A stretch of 7,930 nucleotides of DNA from Bacillota bacterium (GCA_023398105.1 JAEWST010000011.1:1-7930), one strand, 5' to 3'; counted from the stretch's first letter, positions 1 to 5,201 are shown. Notes: generated by a model from the sequence alone, not told the origin. A program made the numbers and translations.

Positions 1-2
1 AG

Positions 3-71
3 ATTGAAGAAATTCGATGTGTCCTTTCAGAGGTTGAATTTATAAAAAAGATAATGGGTGCAATGGCTTAA
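3..71 (+). CDS. C-terminal end of a gene entering from the left (partial)
   Basis: An open frame runs from the left edge of the window and stops at a TAA at 69-71, giving about 22 residues (IEEIRCVLSEVEF, then IKKIMGAMA). The composition is that of a normal helical protein end, but the piece is too short to assign to a family. The stretch just after it (58-145) shows further protein-like pieces in the other two frames, so the gene end may itself be scrambled by indels. Its start lies outside the window. Confidence 0.4.
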   Translation: MEEIRCVLSEVEFIKKIMGAMA

Positions 72-79
72 AAGACTAG

Positions 80-145
80 CATTTTAGTGATGAGTATATT
101 GATTTTGAAGTATTTGCACCAGAACCATCCACACAAGACCTGTAA
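80..145 (+). pseudogene. out-of-frame C-terminal remnant (...DFEVFAPEPSTQDL)
   Basis: The frame beginning with CAT at 80 encodes HFSDEYIDFEVF followed by APEPSTQDL and a TAA at 143-145. The acidic, proline-rich end reads like a genuine protein C-terminus. It has no start of its own and is closed upstream by a TAG at 77-79. Removing one T from the TTTT run at 82-85 would join it to residues WLKRLAF in the preceding frame, so it is probably the decayed tail of a gene whose body is missing. The family is not recognised. Confidence 0.3.
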
Positions 146-389
146 AGAGGACGGCTCTCAGCGAACCTTTGAGAATAAATTGAAAATGGATGATGCCGAA
201 AAGCTTAGACGAAAAATCTATCAAGCAAAGCAAATGCGTGTTATACGTAATCCCGATATTGCATTCTATAAAGAGAACTTTGAAACTTGGAAAGCTGATG
301 TTACCCGTTGGAAAACTGATATAAAAAATGAGCAAAGAACCTCCGAAGAATTTATACAGTGGCTAAATGAGAGTAATAAAAGGCAATAG
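90..389 (+). CDS. small hypothetical protein
   Basis: Unrecognised small protein of about 99 residues if the ATG at 90 is used; a GTG at 87 is in the same frame. Neither has a visible ribosome binding site, and the first 20 or so residues overlap the 80-145 remnant in another frame, so the N-terminus is doubtful. The convincing part begins at the in-frame ATG at 186 (MDDAEKLRRKIYQAKQM). It is charged and helical, with a Trp-rich C-terminal half (FETWKADVTRWKTDIK, then EEFIQWLNES). No catalytic motif, signal peptide or membrane segment is visible. It ends 29 bp before the next gene on the same strand, so the two may be co-transcribed. Basic and acidic helical character would suit a small DNA- or protein-binding accessory protein of a mobile element, but nothing shows this directly. 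Confidence 0.55.
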   Translation: MSILILKYLHQNHPHKTCKEDGSQRTFENKLKMDDAEKLRRKIYQAKQMRVIRNPDIAFYKENFETWKADVTRWKTDIKNEQRTSEEFIQWLNESNKRQ

Positions 390-418
390 GATTTTGATAT
401 TTATGAGGAGAGACAATA

Positions 419-703
419 ATGTCATCAAGAAAAACTATAAAGAAGGATTCAAGGCCGCAAGCTGCTAAGCACTGGATTCCAACATACACAGGTAAAAATA
501 TTGTACAAGGTTACCGTAAGAAATATGGTGTGTCTTTGATATGTGCAGCAAATGAACTCAAGCTTCTAGGTATTGAGATTTCAGACACGTATATTTCACA
601 GCTTAAGCTAGCCGAAGAAAACACAAGAAAGCTAAAGGAGCAAAAAGCTACTTCTAAAAAGCTTAAGGAACTTGAAGAACAAACAGTTTCACGATTCAAA
701 TGA
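419..703 (+). CDS. small conserved-looking hypothetical protein, probably frameshifted near its end
   Basis: The ATG at 419 has a clear GAGGAG ribosome binding site at 405-410, 8 bases upstream. The 94-residue product has a basic start (MSSRKTIKKDSRPQ), a compact core (AKHWIPTYTGKNIVQGYRKK, then YGVSLICAANELKLLGIEIS, roughly residues 16-56) and a Lys/Glu-rich coiled-coil-like tail. From memory, small proteins with this HWIPTYTGKN core and ending in an IAGYTSGGAPYG motif occur in clostridial mobile DNA; their function is unknown to me. Here that motif is present directly downstream in another frame (702-797). Dropping one A from the CAAAC at 680-684 would give LEEQQFHDSNETFYYIAGYT and restore a protein of about 125 residues. 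The gene is therefore either recently broken or affected by a sequencing indel. Confidence 0.6.
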   Translation: MSSRKTIKKDSRPQAAKHWIPTYTGKNIVQGYRKKYGVSLICAANELKLLGIEISDTYISQLKLAEENTRKLKEQKATSKKLKELEEQTVSRFK

Positions 704-797
704 AACTTTTTATTATATTGCTGGCTACACATCTGGCGGCGCTCCCTACGGAATCACTTGGGAGGAGATGGAGTTAGAACCATATGGCGTGGAGTAA
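702..797 (+). pseudogene. displaced C-terminus of the preceding gene (IAGYTSGGAPYGITWEE motif)
   Basis: A second frame, open from about 612, reads NETFYYIAGYTSGGAPYG, then ITWEEMELEPYGVE, and ends at TAA 795-797. The Gly/Tyr-rich motif is far from random and looks like the conserved end of a small protein family. It has no start codon or ribosome binding site of its own, and overlaps the last codon of the 419-703 gene. The simplest reading is that it belongs to that gene and was separated by a one-base insertion around 681-683. Confidence 0.5.
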
Positions 798-825
798 ACT
801 GTATTTACTGAACGTGCTTAAAGGC

Positions 826-834
826 TGATATAAT
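826..834 (+). promoter_or_regulatory. extended -10 promoter for the VOC gene
   Basis: TGATATAAT at 826-834 is a perfect TGnTATAAT extended -10 element. A weak -35 (TTTACT, 804-809) lies 19 bases upstream, as is common for extended -10 promoters. Transcription would begin near 841 and leave a leader of about 55 bases before the start codon at 897. Confidence 0.5.
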
Positions 835-883
835 AATTTTTTAATGTTAGATTAGATTCTGATATTCAGAGTATTTATATAAT

Positions 884-890
884 GAGGAGG
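884..890 (+). promoter_or_regulatory. ribosome binding site that fixes the VOC start
   Basis: GAGGAGG at 884-890 lies 6 bases before the ATG at 897. An ATG at 882 in the same frame would put this Shine-Dalgarno sequence inside the coding region, so 897 is the better start. Confidence 0.75.
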
Positions 891-896
891 CCAGAC

Positions 897-1283
897 ATGA
901 AAAATTATACTCAAGTTTATGTGCAAAATAGTTTTGTAGCTGCAGAGCTGTATTGCAAGGCTTTTGGTGCAGAAATTACATTAGAAATACAAAATGATAC
1001 CGAAACTGCCTATGAACACTGTGAATTATCCGTAAATGGCGAGGGCTTTTTAGCATTAGCTGAAGCAACAAACCCCTGTGACATAAACATAGTTCATAAA
1101 ATGAAATGGGAAACAATGACTTTTAATGTTTTTGAGATGGGAAGCGAGGAAGCAGTTTATAACGCCTTTAATATTTTGAGCAATGGTGGAGTTATCATTA
1201 ATCCCATCCATGAACTCCCATGGAGTAAGTGTTGTGCAACCGTAATTGACAAATATGGTGTGTGTTGGTGGGTTTCTATTTAA
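897..1283 (+). CDS. VOC family protein (glyoxalase/PhnB-like)
   Basis: A 128-residue protein of the vicinal oxygen chelate superfamily, PhnB-like branch. It has the N-terminal strand-helix signature (YVQNSFVAAELYCKAFGAE, residues 8-26), a central strand segment with HCELSVNGEGFLAL (41-54), the second-module helix with GSEEAVYNAFNILSNGG (82-98) and the closing pattern PWSKCCATVIDKYGVCWWVS (108-127). These are typical of clostridial single-domain VOC proteins. Family members fold as paired beta-alpha-beta modules and include metal-dependent isomerases, dioxygenases and antibiotic-binding resistance proteins. The usual His/Glu metal ligands are not obvious here, so no reaction or substrate can be assigned. 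The protein has no signal peptide and should be cytosolic. It has its own promoter and an excellent ribosome binding site, so it is probably expressed alone. Confidence 0.85.
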   Translation: MKNYTQVYVQNSFVAAELYCKAFGAEITLEIQNDTETAYEHCELSVNGEGFLALAEATNPCDINIVHKMKWETMTFNVFEMGSEEAVYNAFNILSNGGVIINPIHELPWSKCCATVIDKYGVCWWVSI

Positions 1284-1301
1284 CAAACAAAATGAGCATA
1301 A

Positions 1302-1502
1302 TATGAAGACGGTCAATATAAGTATCAAACTCAACCTAGCTTAGATACTACTAAAAGCATAGAAATTGAACTTTCAGTGTGTTTAATGAAGTTAGAGCCA
1401 TGTGGTAATATCGTTGAAGATGTCCCCCTGTCTGAAAGCCTGTGCCAGAGCAGGTTTCAGAGTTTATATTTTAGCCCATTACCAGTATTACCGTTTTTTT
1501 AG
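1302..1502 (+). pseudogene. decayed open frame after the VOC gene
   Basis: In the same frame as the VOC gene, after three stops, the sequence is open from 1302 to a TAG at 1500-1502 (about 66 codons). It reads protein-like in the middle (KSIEIELSVCLMKLEPCG, then NIVEDVPLSESLC). The first in-frame ATG is at 1386, without a ribosome binding site. The end runs into the TTACC repeats (SPLPVLPFF). A hairpin (1432-1460) lies inside it. It is best read as a remnant of a gene end; the family is unknown. Confidence 0.25.
1432..1460 (+). other. hairpin with one bulge
   Basis: CTGAAAGCCTG (1432-1442) pairs with CAGGTTTCAG (1451-1460) over 10 bp with one bulged G and an 8-base loop. No T-run follows on the plus strand, so it is not a standard terminator. 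It lies just left of the TTACC repeat cluster and could be a boundary of that region. Confidence 0.35.
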
Positions 1503-1744
1503 CATACACACCATCGCTATATATATAAGTATACCCTTATACCTTTATATATAAGGTAGTCTCTATATATACTATATATGTATGGTAACTATGGTAATAC
1601 TGGTAATGATATATATACTTATATAGATAGAATATAGTATTATCAATACTTTGACATATATATTGATTTATTTTTTCATTACCATTTCATTACCACTGTT
1701 ACCAGTATGAATTTAGAAATGCATTTATTTTTTTGATTTTAGTC

Positions 1745-1753
1745 TGTGGAAAA
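1745..1753 (-). promoter_or_regulatory. DnaA-box-like site
   Basis: TGTGGAAAA at 1745-1753 is TTTTCCACA on the minus strand, which fits the TTWTNCACA consensus for DnaA binding. It lies inside the TTACC/GGTAA cluster, next to AT-rich DNA. A single 9-mer is weak alone; the position beside the repeats is what makes it notable. Confidence 0.35.
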
Positions 1754-1793
1754 GTTACTGCCTTTAAAAATTTAATCCTCATTACCAGAAAAC

Positions 1794-1802
1794 TTATACA
1801 CA
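1794..1802 (+). promoter_or_regulatory. DnaA-box-like site
   Basis: TTATACACA at 1794-1802 matches the TTWTNCACA consensus exactly. It is 49 bases from the first DnaA-like site, in opposite orientation, and sits between the TTACC at 1782 and the GGTAA at 1827. Confidence 0.4.
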
Positions 1803-2063
1803 AAAGTATAAAAAAATCGGTTTACTGGTAATGCTAAAATATTTCTGCTACACTTTTTTTGGTAACAACCCCTAGGGATTGTAAATATCTACAAATCTTT
1901 CTCAAATGACCGCCGCCCAGCTTCACACGAAATTTCGCATAATTTGATAAGGGGGATATCTCTAGAGTTTCTAAAAAAGAATTGTAACCTTTATTTGACG
2001 AGGGCTACACCAATTTAATTTTTGCGTAAAGGTTGAAATGATTTATATATACAAAAAAGCCAT

Positions 2064-2084
2064 AACCTTTGATATATCAGGGTT
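2064..2084. repeat. palindromic operator-like site
   Basis: AACC (2064-2067) and GGTT (2081-2084) flank the perfect 10-bp palindrome TGATATATCA (2070-2079), making one 21-base dyad. It could be an operator or a cruciform. No gene follows closely on either strand. Confidence 0.3.
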
Positions 2085-2097
2085 TTAGGGATCACAT

Positions 2098-2161
2098 AAT
2101 GTCAGAAAACAGCTCTCTTGAATTGCCGAAAATAGCTCTATATAATGTCAATAAGTGACAT
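2098..2161. repeat. interleaved direct repeats and dyad
   Basis: AATGTCA occurs at 2098-2104 and 2144-2150, 46 bases apart. GAAAACAGCTCT (2105-2116) is repeated with one change at 2128-2139, 23 bases apart, so the two sets share a 23-base rhythm. The second AATGTCA forms the left half of a perfect dyad, ATGTCA-ATAAG-TGACAT (2145-2161). Spacing near two helical turns suggests a protein-binding array; the binding protein is not in the window. Confidence 0.35.
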
Positions 2162-2180
2162 TTGAAAGGGGTGAAACAAA

Positions 2181-2311
2181 GCATCAAAGTAGAGCCAACC
2201 CGTCCTGGCAGACAAAAAACTCATACTTTGATGCCCTAAAACCATGATTATCATATCATTGTACAGATTGGTTTTCAATCCACAGATAAATATTTTTTGT
2301 CAGGAGCGGGT
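2181..2311. other. structured region: 14-bp stem whose loop pairs downstream
   Basis: GCATCAAAGTAGAG (2181-2194) pairs with CTC (2220-2222) plus TACTTTGATGC (2224-2234), giving 14 bp with one bulged A and a 25-base loop. Most of that loop (ACCCG TCCT, then GACAAAAAA, within 2198-2219) is complementary to 2293-2311 (TTTTTTGTC AGGA, then CGGGT), about 18 paired bases with two small bulges. Between them lie a small ATGAT/ATCAT dyad and a GATTG-GTTTT-CAATC hairpin (2266-2280). The fold is a pseudoknot or two exclusive structures. It may be a structured RNA, a transfer origin or a single-strand initiation site; strand and function are undetermined. Confidence 0.5.
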
Positions 2312-2326
2312 CGTTTGAGTTGACCT

Positions 2327-2360
2327 TAAAACTTAGCCTCTTGATTTTATTTAAGTTTTA
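2327..2360. repeat. 9-bp inverted repeat downstream of the DUF2971 gene
   Basis: TAAAACTTA (2327-2335) and TAAGTTTTA (2352-2360) are perfect inverted arms with a 16-base loop. It lies 53 bases beyond the stop of the minus-strand DUF2971 gene and could serve as a weak transcription stop, but the stem is AT-rich and no U-run follows. Confidence 0.25.
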
Positions 2361-2412
2361 TATTAATAATATATGTTCAATCTCATTATTAACGAAAACT
2401 CATATCAATTCA

Positions 2413-3369
2413 TTAATAAAATGGGATACTACACATGTCTGATTGCAATAATGGCGTATTTATATCATACTTTTCCATTATACTTTTTACAACTTCCGAA
2501 AACCAAATCGGAGCATATGGCGATATATAAATATTTTCAATTAATTTATGTATATCTATAGGAATACTTATTCCTTGTTTGTCTTTTATCCGTCTTTTTA
2601 CAATAGCTCGAACTTCATGTTCATGCTCAAAAGATTTTCTCTTAAACCAAAAGGCATCATTAACAGAAGTAAATTGCTTTGAAAAATCAATATAATTTAC
2701 TTTTCCAATGCTAATATATGGTTCTTTACCTAAAGCTTCATATAGATGCAGATATGTAGTTTGGATTGCAAACGCATTAGTTACATCTTTTGAATACAAC
2801 TTCCACATAGCTTCTGACTCAAAGTCATTTAAATGCCAGCAACTAATAAAAGTTGATTGGCGTTTGATTTTTCCAGTAGAGTTAATTTCATCTAATAAAC
2901 GCTGTGATTTAGAATCTAATTTTTCTGGTGTAAGCTTTGATAAATCCATGCCGGGTGCAGTTAATATTGCTTGTTTAAAAAAATCCAAATAAAATTCATC
3001 CCATTGCTGTTTCATGGAAACAACACCTTTTGCTCCTTCAAAAGGATCATCAAAACAAGTTGCGGCCGAAAAATATAACTCTTTTTTACTAATTAATGAA
3101 ATAAATTTGCTTAAATCCATATAGTGCCAAAGTTTATCGGTTGATTTTGGAATTTCATAGATATCCTTTTGCCAGTGGTAACGAACAACAGTCTCTTTAA
3201 GTTGAACAGAACATTCATCACATAATACTGCATAACTATCATCATGTAGATATCCCAAGTGAGCACAATCTCCATCTGAAAATAATTTATTACAATGTGT
3301 ACATTTATAACGGTGCTCATTATAAAAAATATCTAACTCTCGCGTATGTTTTAATGTCATTGGTTGCAA
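2413..3369 (-). CDS. DUF2971 domain protein with N-terminal zinc-ribbon-like segment
   Basis: Residue numbers count from the GTG at 3396. The start is probably TTG 3369 (residue 10), since AAAGGAGG (3381-3388) lies 11 bases upstream; GTG 3396 would place that site inside the gene, and ATG 3360 is 20 bases away. Residues 32-62 hold CTHC and CDEC pairs with C44 and H46 between, a likely zinc ribbon. Residues 89-265 match DUF2971: LWHYMD with a leucine-rich helix, ELYFSAATCFDDPFEG (106-121), FISCWHLNDF with MWKLYS (183-202), and FKRKSFEHEHEVRAI (251-265). The biochemical role of DUF2971 is not established. H91, Y108/S110 and E259/E261 have an order loosely like the His-Tyr-Glu triad of ADP-ribosyltransferases; this is only a hypothesis. 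It is 279 bp beyond the AbiJ-like gene and appears to have its own promoter in repeat copy 1. Confidence 0.75.
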   Translation of the reverse strand: MQPMTLKHTRELDIFYNEHRYKCTHCNKLFSDGDCAHLGYLHDDSYAVLCDECSVQLKETVVRYHWQKDIYEIPKSTDKLWHYMDLSKFISLISKKELYFSAATCFDDPFEGAKGVVSMKQQWDEFYLDFFKQAILTAPGMDLSKLTPEKLDSKSQRLLDEINSTGKIKRQSTFISCWHLNDFESEAMWKLYSKDVTNAFAIQTTYLHLYEALGKEPYISIGKVNYIDFSKQFTSVNDAFWFKRKSFEHEHEVRAIVKRRIKDKQGISIPIDIHKLIENIYISPYAPIWFSEVVKSIMEKYDINTPLLQSDMCSIPFY

Positions 3370-3404
3370 TTCAAATCTTGCCTCCTTTGCTTTCACCTAT
3401 GTCA

Positions 3405-3433
3405 TCTATATTTAGCCCATTTTTAAAGGGCAA
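3405..3433 (-). promoter_or_regulatory. promoter-like pair in repeat copy 1
   Basis: Minus-strand TTGCCC (3428-3433) and TATAGA (3405-3410) are separated by 17 bases; each matches four of six consensus positions. Transcription would begin near 3398, placing the AAAGGAGG at 3381-3388 in a short leader of the DUF2971 gene. Copy 2 keeps the same pair with an 18-base spacer (7535-7564). Confidence 0.35.
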
Positions 3434-3464
3434 AAAAGAGCATTTTTTCGCTCATTTTTAGCCC
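3428..3464 (-). terminator. terminator-like hairpin in repeat copy 1
   Basis: On the minus strand GGGGC, an A-run and GAGC pair with GCTC, a U-run of six and GCCC, with an 8-base loop: about 13 bp with one mismatch and one bulge. The inner GAGC/GCTC followed by TTTTTT is a classic intrinsic terminator shape. It would stop transcripts coming from the AbiJ-like gene. The same structure is kept in copy 2 (7558-7595) despite changes in the arms. Confidence 0.45.
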
Positions 3465-3675
3465 CAAATCCACTCCAAAAACACAACCTCTTGTGGTCAA
3501 ACCCTACCTTTTCTCCTCAGAACCACATTTCGTCATCAGAATTGTCGTTTCGACATGGGTTGGCACAAGTCGAAGTATATCAAAGCCCATATTACCAACC
3601 CTGCCTGCATGTGGATACATATCAACGACAGTTTTTAACGATAAAAAAGTTATCGTCAATTAGTTCTGTCATCCT

Positions 3676-4785
3676 CTATTTCAACACGCCATGCTTTGTA
3701 CATAGTCGTACAAAGAAATCTTTAATGGTATCAATTACTGCATCGTCAGATACTCCTGTCGCAACCCAGAGCTCTCGACCACCAAATCGGTAAACATCAT
3801 ACCCTTTAAGCATCATATCTCTGTGAGCCTTCATCATCTCAGCGTAGATGATTTTATCTGCACAATACTTTTGGTATCCGTTCTCTTTACACCCACGCGT
3901 ACCATAGTGTTGCACACCATCCAACTCTATTACAACTCTTTGACTAGGTGAAATAATCAACATAAAGTCCATACGTTGATGATCAAATACTTTTTTTCCA
4001 CGCTGATATTCAGTTTTGGGATCATAATATAAATATACCTGTGGGATTAATGCTGGCACTTCTTTACCATATTTTGTCACAAATGAAAGATACCCCTTAA
4101 AGAAAATCTTTTCAACACCTACGTCTAAAGATGCATCAAGCCGCTCGATCAATTTTATCTCTGTGTCAGTAGATTCAAACTTTTTGTACCATTCAATAAG
4201 CTTTAACCATGAGATCCCATCTTTAGTAATGCCCTCTGTATATACGAGCGCATCACTCTCATTAAGGACTTTGATGCTGTTACTAAGAGCATCTTCTACT
4301 ACAATATCTGGTTTTACTTTGTCAGCCGCAAAGATTATATTCTTAATTTCTTCAGATGGTCCTTTTATTCTTTTGACAATTTTGTAAATCGCTTTATCCT
4401 GGACTTTTCTTACCTCAACCATTTCATAATTAACTTTTGCTAACGCTTCATTAATCACCGCAAGACAGCGAGGATTAAGATCTATCCATTCTCCTTCATC
4501 AGCATCCCACTCTTTGCGATTAAAAATCGGATTCATATATGCTTCACAAAGGGATATGAAGTCTTCATCAGAAATCGCAAGTATATCTAGAGTGTCATAA
4601 AACAATTTATCATATGTCCAATCACTCCATCTATCCATATGACGTTCAATTTCATCGAGCATTGTTGTTGATGGTAAAATCCTATTTGCAAGCTCACGTG
4701 CTGTCCCTTTATGACCAGCGCAGCAACCAACCAAAATGAGATTATCAATTATTTCTCTTCTAATTTCACTAACTATTTCACCCAT
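3676..4785 (-). CDS. AbiJ-like protein with C-terminal PD-(D/E)XK-type nuclease domain
   Basis: The ATG at 4785 has GGGGGTGA (4794-4801) 8 bases upstream; a GTG at 4797 is four codons earlier but would overlap this site. Numbering from that GTG, the N-terminal ~145 residues (VSEIRREIIDNL, DRWSDWTYDKLFYD, SLCEAYMNPIF, then VNYEMVEVRKV) resemble the AbiJ N-terminal domain type 3 of abortive-infection proteins; this match is moderate. Residues 275-343 look like a small nuclease of the DUF559/Vsr-like sort: RMDF (D277), VVIELDGVQHY (E291, D293, H297), MMKAHRDMMLKGYDVYRFGG (322-340) and E342. The pattern D...ExD...H followed by R-D and VYRF fits a PD-(D/E)XK fold. The likely role is phage-triggered DNA or RNA cleavage in the cytosol, inferred from domains. 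A 30-codon ORF ends inside its ribosome binding site, suggesting translational coupling. Confidence 0.7.
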   Translation of the reverse strand: MGEIVSEIRREIIDNLILVGCCAGHKGTARELANRILPSTTMLDEIERHMDRWSDWTYDKLFYDTLDILAISDEDFISLCEAYMNPIFNRKEWDADEGEWIDLNPRCLAVINEALAKVNYEMVEVRKVQDKAIYKIVKRIKGPSEEIKNIIFAADKVKPDIVVEDALSNSIKVLNESDALVYTEGITKDGISWLKLIEWYKKFESTDTEIKLIERLDASLDVGVEKIFFKGYLSFVTKYGKEVPALIPQVYLYYDPKTEYQRGKKVFDHQRMDFMLIISPSQRVVIELDGVQHYGTRGCKENGYQKYCADKIIYAEMMKAHRDMMLKGYDVYRFGGRELWVATGVSDDAVIDTIKDFFVRLCTKHGVLK

Positions 4786-4793
4786 AACAGCAC

Positions 4794-4886
4794 TCACCCC
4801 CTATATGATTCAATTGTAACTTCATGAAGTGTATCTTTTCCCTCTTCATAGAATTTTTGTTTATCTAATATTCTTTGAAAATCCAA
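4794..4886 (-). CDS. 30-codon ORF overlapping the AbiJ-like gene's ribosome binding site
   Basis: On the minus strand a TTG at 4886, preceded 5 bases upstream by GAGGTG, opens a 30-residue frame (LDFQRILDKQKFYEEGK, then DTLHEVTIESYRG). Its TGA (4796-4794) lies within the GGGGGTGA ribosome binding site of the nuclease gene, in a different frame. The amphipathic, charged sequence looks real rather than random. It may be a small partner or leader peptide whose translation controls the downstream gene, or the tail of a lost larger gene. An in-frame TGA just upstream (ATG AAA TGA) rules out a longer form. Confidence 0.35.
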   Translation of the reverse strand: MDFQRILDKQKFYEEGKDTLHEVTIESYRG

Positions 4887-4907
4887 GATTGCACCTCATT
4901 TCATAGT

Positions 4908-4929
4908 TAGCTATAATGCATTATAGCTA
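4908..4929. promoter_or_regulatory. perfect 22-bp palindrome containing TATAAT
   Basis: TAGCTATAATG (4908-4918) is followed at once by its exact reverse complement (4919-4929). Each half contains TATAAT, so a -10 element is available on both strands. It lies about 22 bases upstream of the TTG of the 30-codon ORF. A repressor dimer bound here would block transcription of the nuclease gene. No good -35 was found on the minus strand; TTGCAC (plus, 17-base spacing) is weak. Confidence 0.4.
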
Positions 4930-5072
4930 GCTGTTATAAATAGTAAGACAGCAATTTATATTATGGCTCAATGAATTTGAAATATTTCTTATCCTATTAA
5001 AACTCCAAAATTGTGGCAGTACTTTTTTCATACTGTTTTCATTTTCTATAAAACTAAGTTTACACTAATTTA

Positions 5073-5090
5073 TGACACATATTTGTGTCA
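5073..5090. repeat. 7-bp inverted repeat in the 4930-5201 spacer
   Basis: TGACACA (5073-5079) and TGTGTCA (5084-5090) are perfect arms around TATT. The spacer from 4930 to 5201 is otherwise AT-rich, with short unconvincing frames. The dyad lies 112 bases past the stop of the membrane protein gene and could be a weak hairpin or an operator. No T-run follows on either strand. Confidence 0.25.
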
Positions 5091-5201
5091 ACCTTACTAT
5101 CCTTTTCTGCCAAATTATTATGTATATCCTTAATATGAGATCTTCCGTTTATTTTATTATCTATAATTTAATCCAGAATACTCTTTAATTCAATATTTCA
5201 A

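Larger units (their letters stand above)
1477..1865. repeat. cluster of TTACC/GGTAA boxes, possible replication origin
   Basis: Eleven copies of TTACC or its complement GGTAA occur in under 400 bp, at 1479, 1488, 1584, 1593, 1602, 1679, 1690, 1699, 1782, 1827 and 1861. Several neighbours are spaced exactly 9 bases apart. CATTACCAGTATTACC (1477-1492) has a perfect 16-bp inverted partner at 1593-1608. Between the groups lie almost pure A+T blocks (about 1513-1582 and 1608-1680). Two DnaA-box-like 9-mers (1745-1753 and 1794-1802) fall inside the cluster. Iterons, AT-rich DNA and DnaA boxes are the usual parts of a plasmid or element origin, but no replication protein is present in the window. 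Confidence 0.55.
3392..3562. repeat. about 170-bp direct repeat, copy 1
   Basis: This segment aligns end to end with 7521-7692 in the same orientation, at roughly 80-85% identity by eye, with a few one-base gaps. Shared landmarks are TATGTCATCTATATTT, the GGGC...GAGC...GCTC...GCCC hairpin, CACTCCAAAA, CACAA-CCTC-TTGTG (3482-3495), TTCTCCTC and AACCACAT followed by CATCAGAATT. On the minus strand it ends next to the DUF2971 gene. Copy 2 keeps a longer open minus-strand frame (DNSDGKMWFGGEKVEVDHKM and on), whereas copy 1 has a stop in it, so an old coding origin is possible but not needed. Confidence 0.75.

Noticed and set aside
84..335. Minus-strand frame of 83 codons
   Set aside because: It is antisense to the 90-389 gene, has no ribosome binding site and has an odd hydrophobic/Phe-rich composition.
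1477..1865. The TTACC boxes as a CRISPR array
   Set aside because: Units are short, occur in both orientations and lack regular spacers of 26-40 bases.
2373..2992. Plus-strand frames opposite the DUF2971 gene
   Set aside because: They are shadows of a gene with clear domain motifs on the minus strand, with no ribosome binding sites.
3638..3656. ACGATAA/TTATCGT hairpin as terminator of the AbiJ-like gene
   Set aside because: A 7-bp AT-rich stem with no U-run after it on the minus strand; the hairpin in repeat copy 1 is the better stop.
3491..3793. Plus-strand frame of 100 codons across repeat copy 1
   Set aside because: It overlaps the end of the AbiJ-like gene on the other strand, is not preserved in repeat copy 2 and has no ribosome binding site.
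5060..5158. Minus-strand fragment ending in INGRSHIKDIHNNLAEKDSK and a little more
   Set aside because: It reads somewhat protein-like but has no start codon or ribosome binding site and is only about 32 codons; it may be a gene relic, too weak to annotate.
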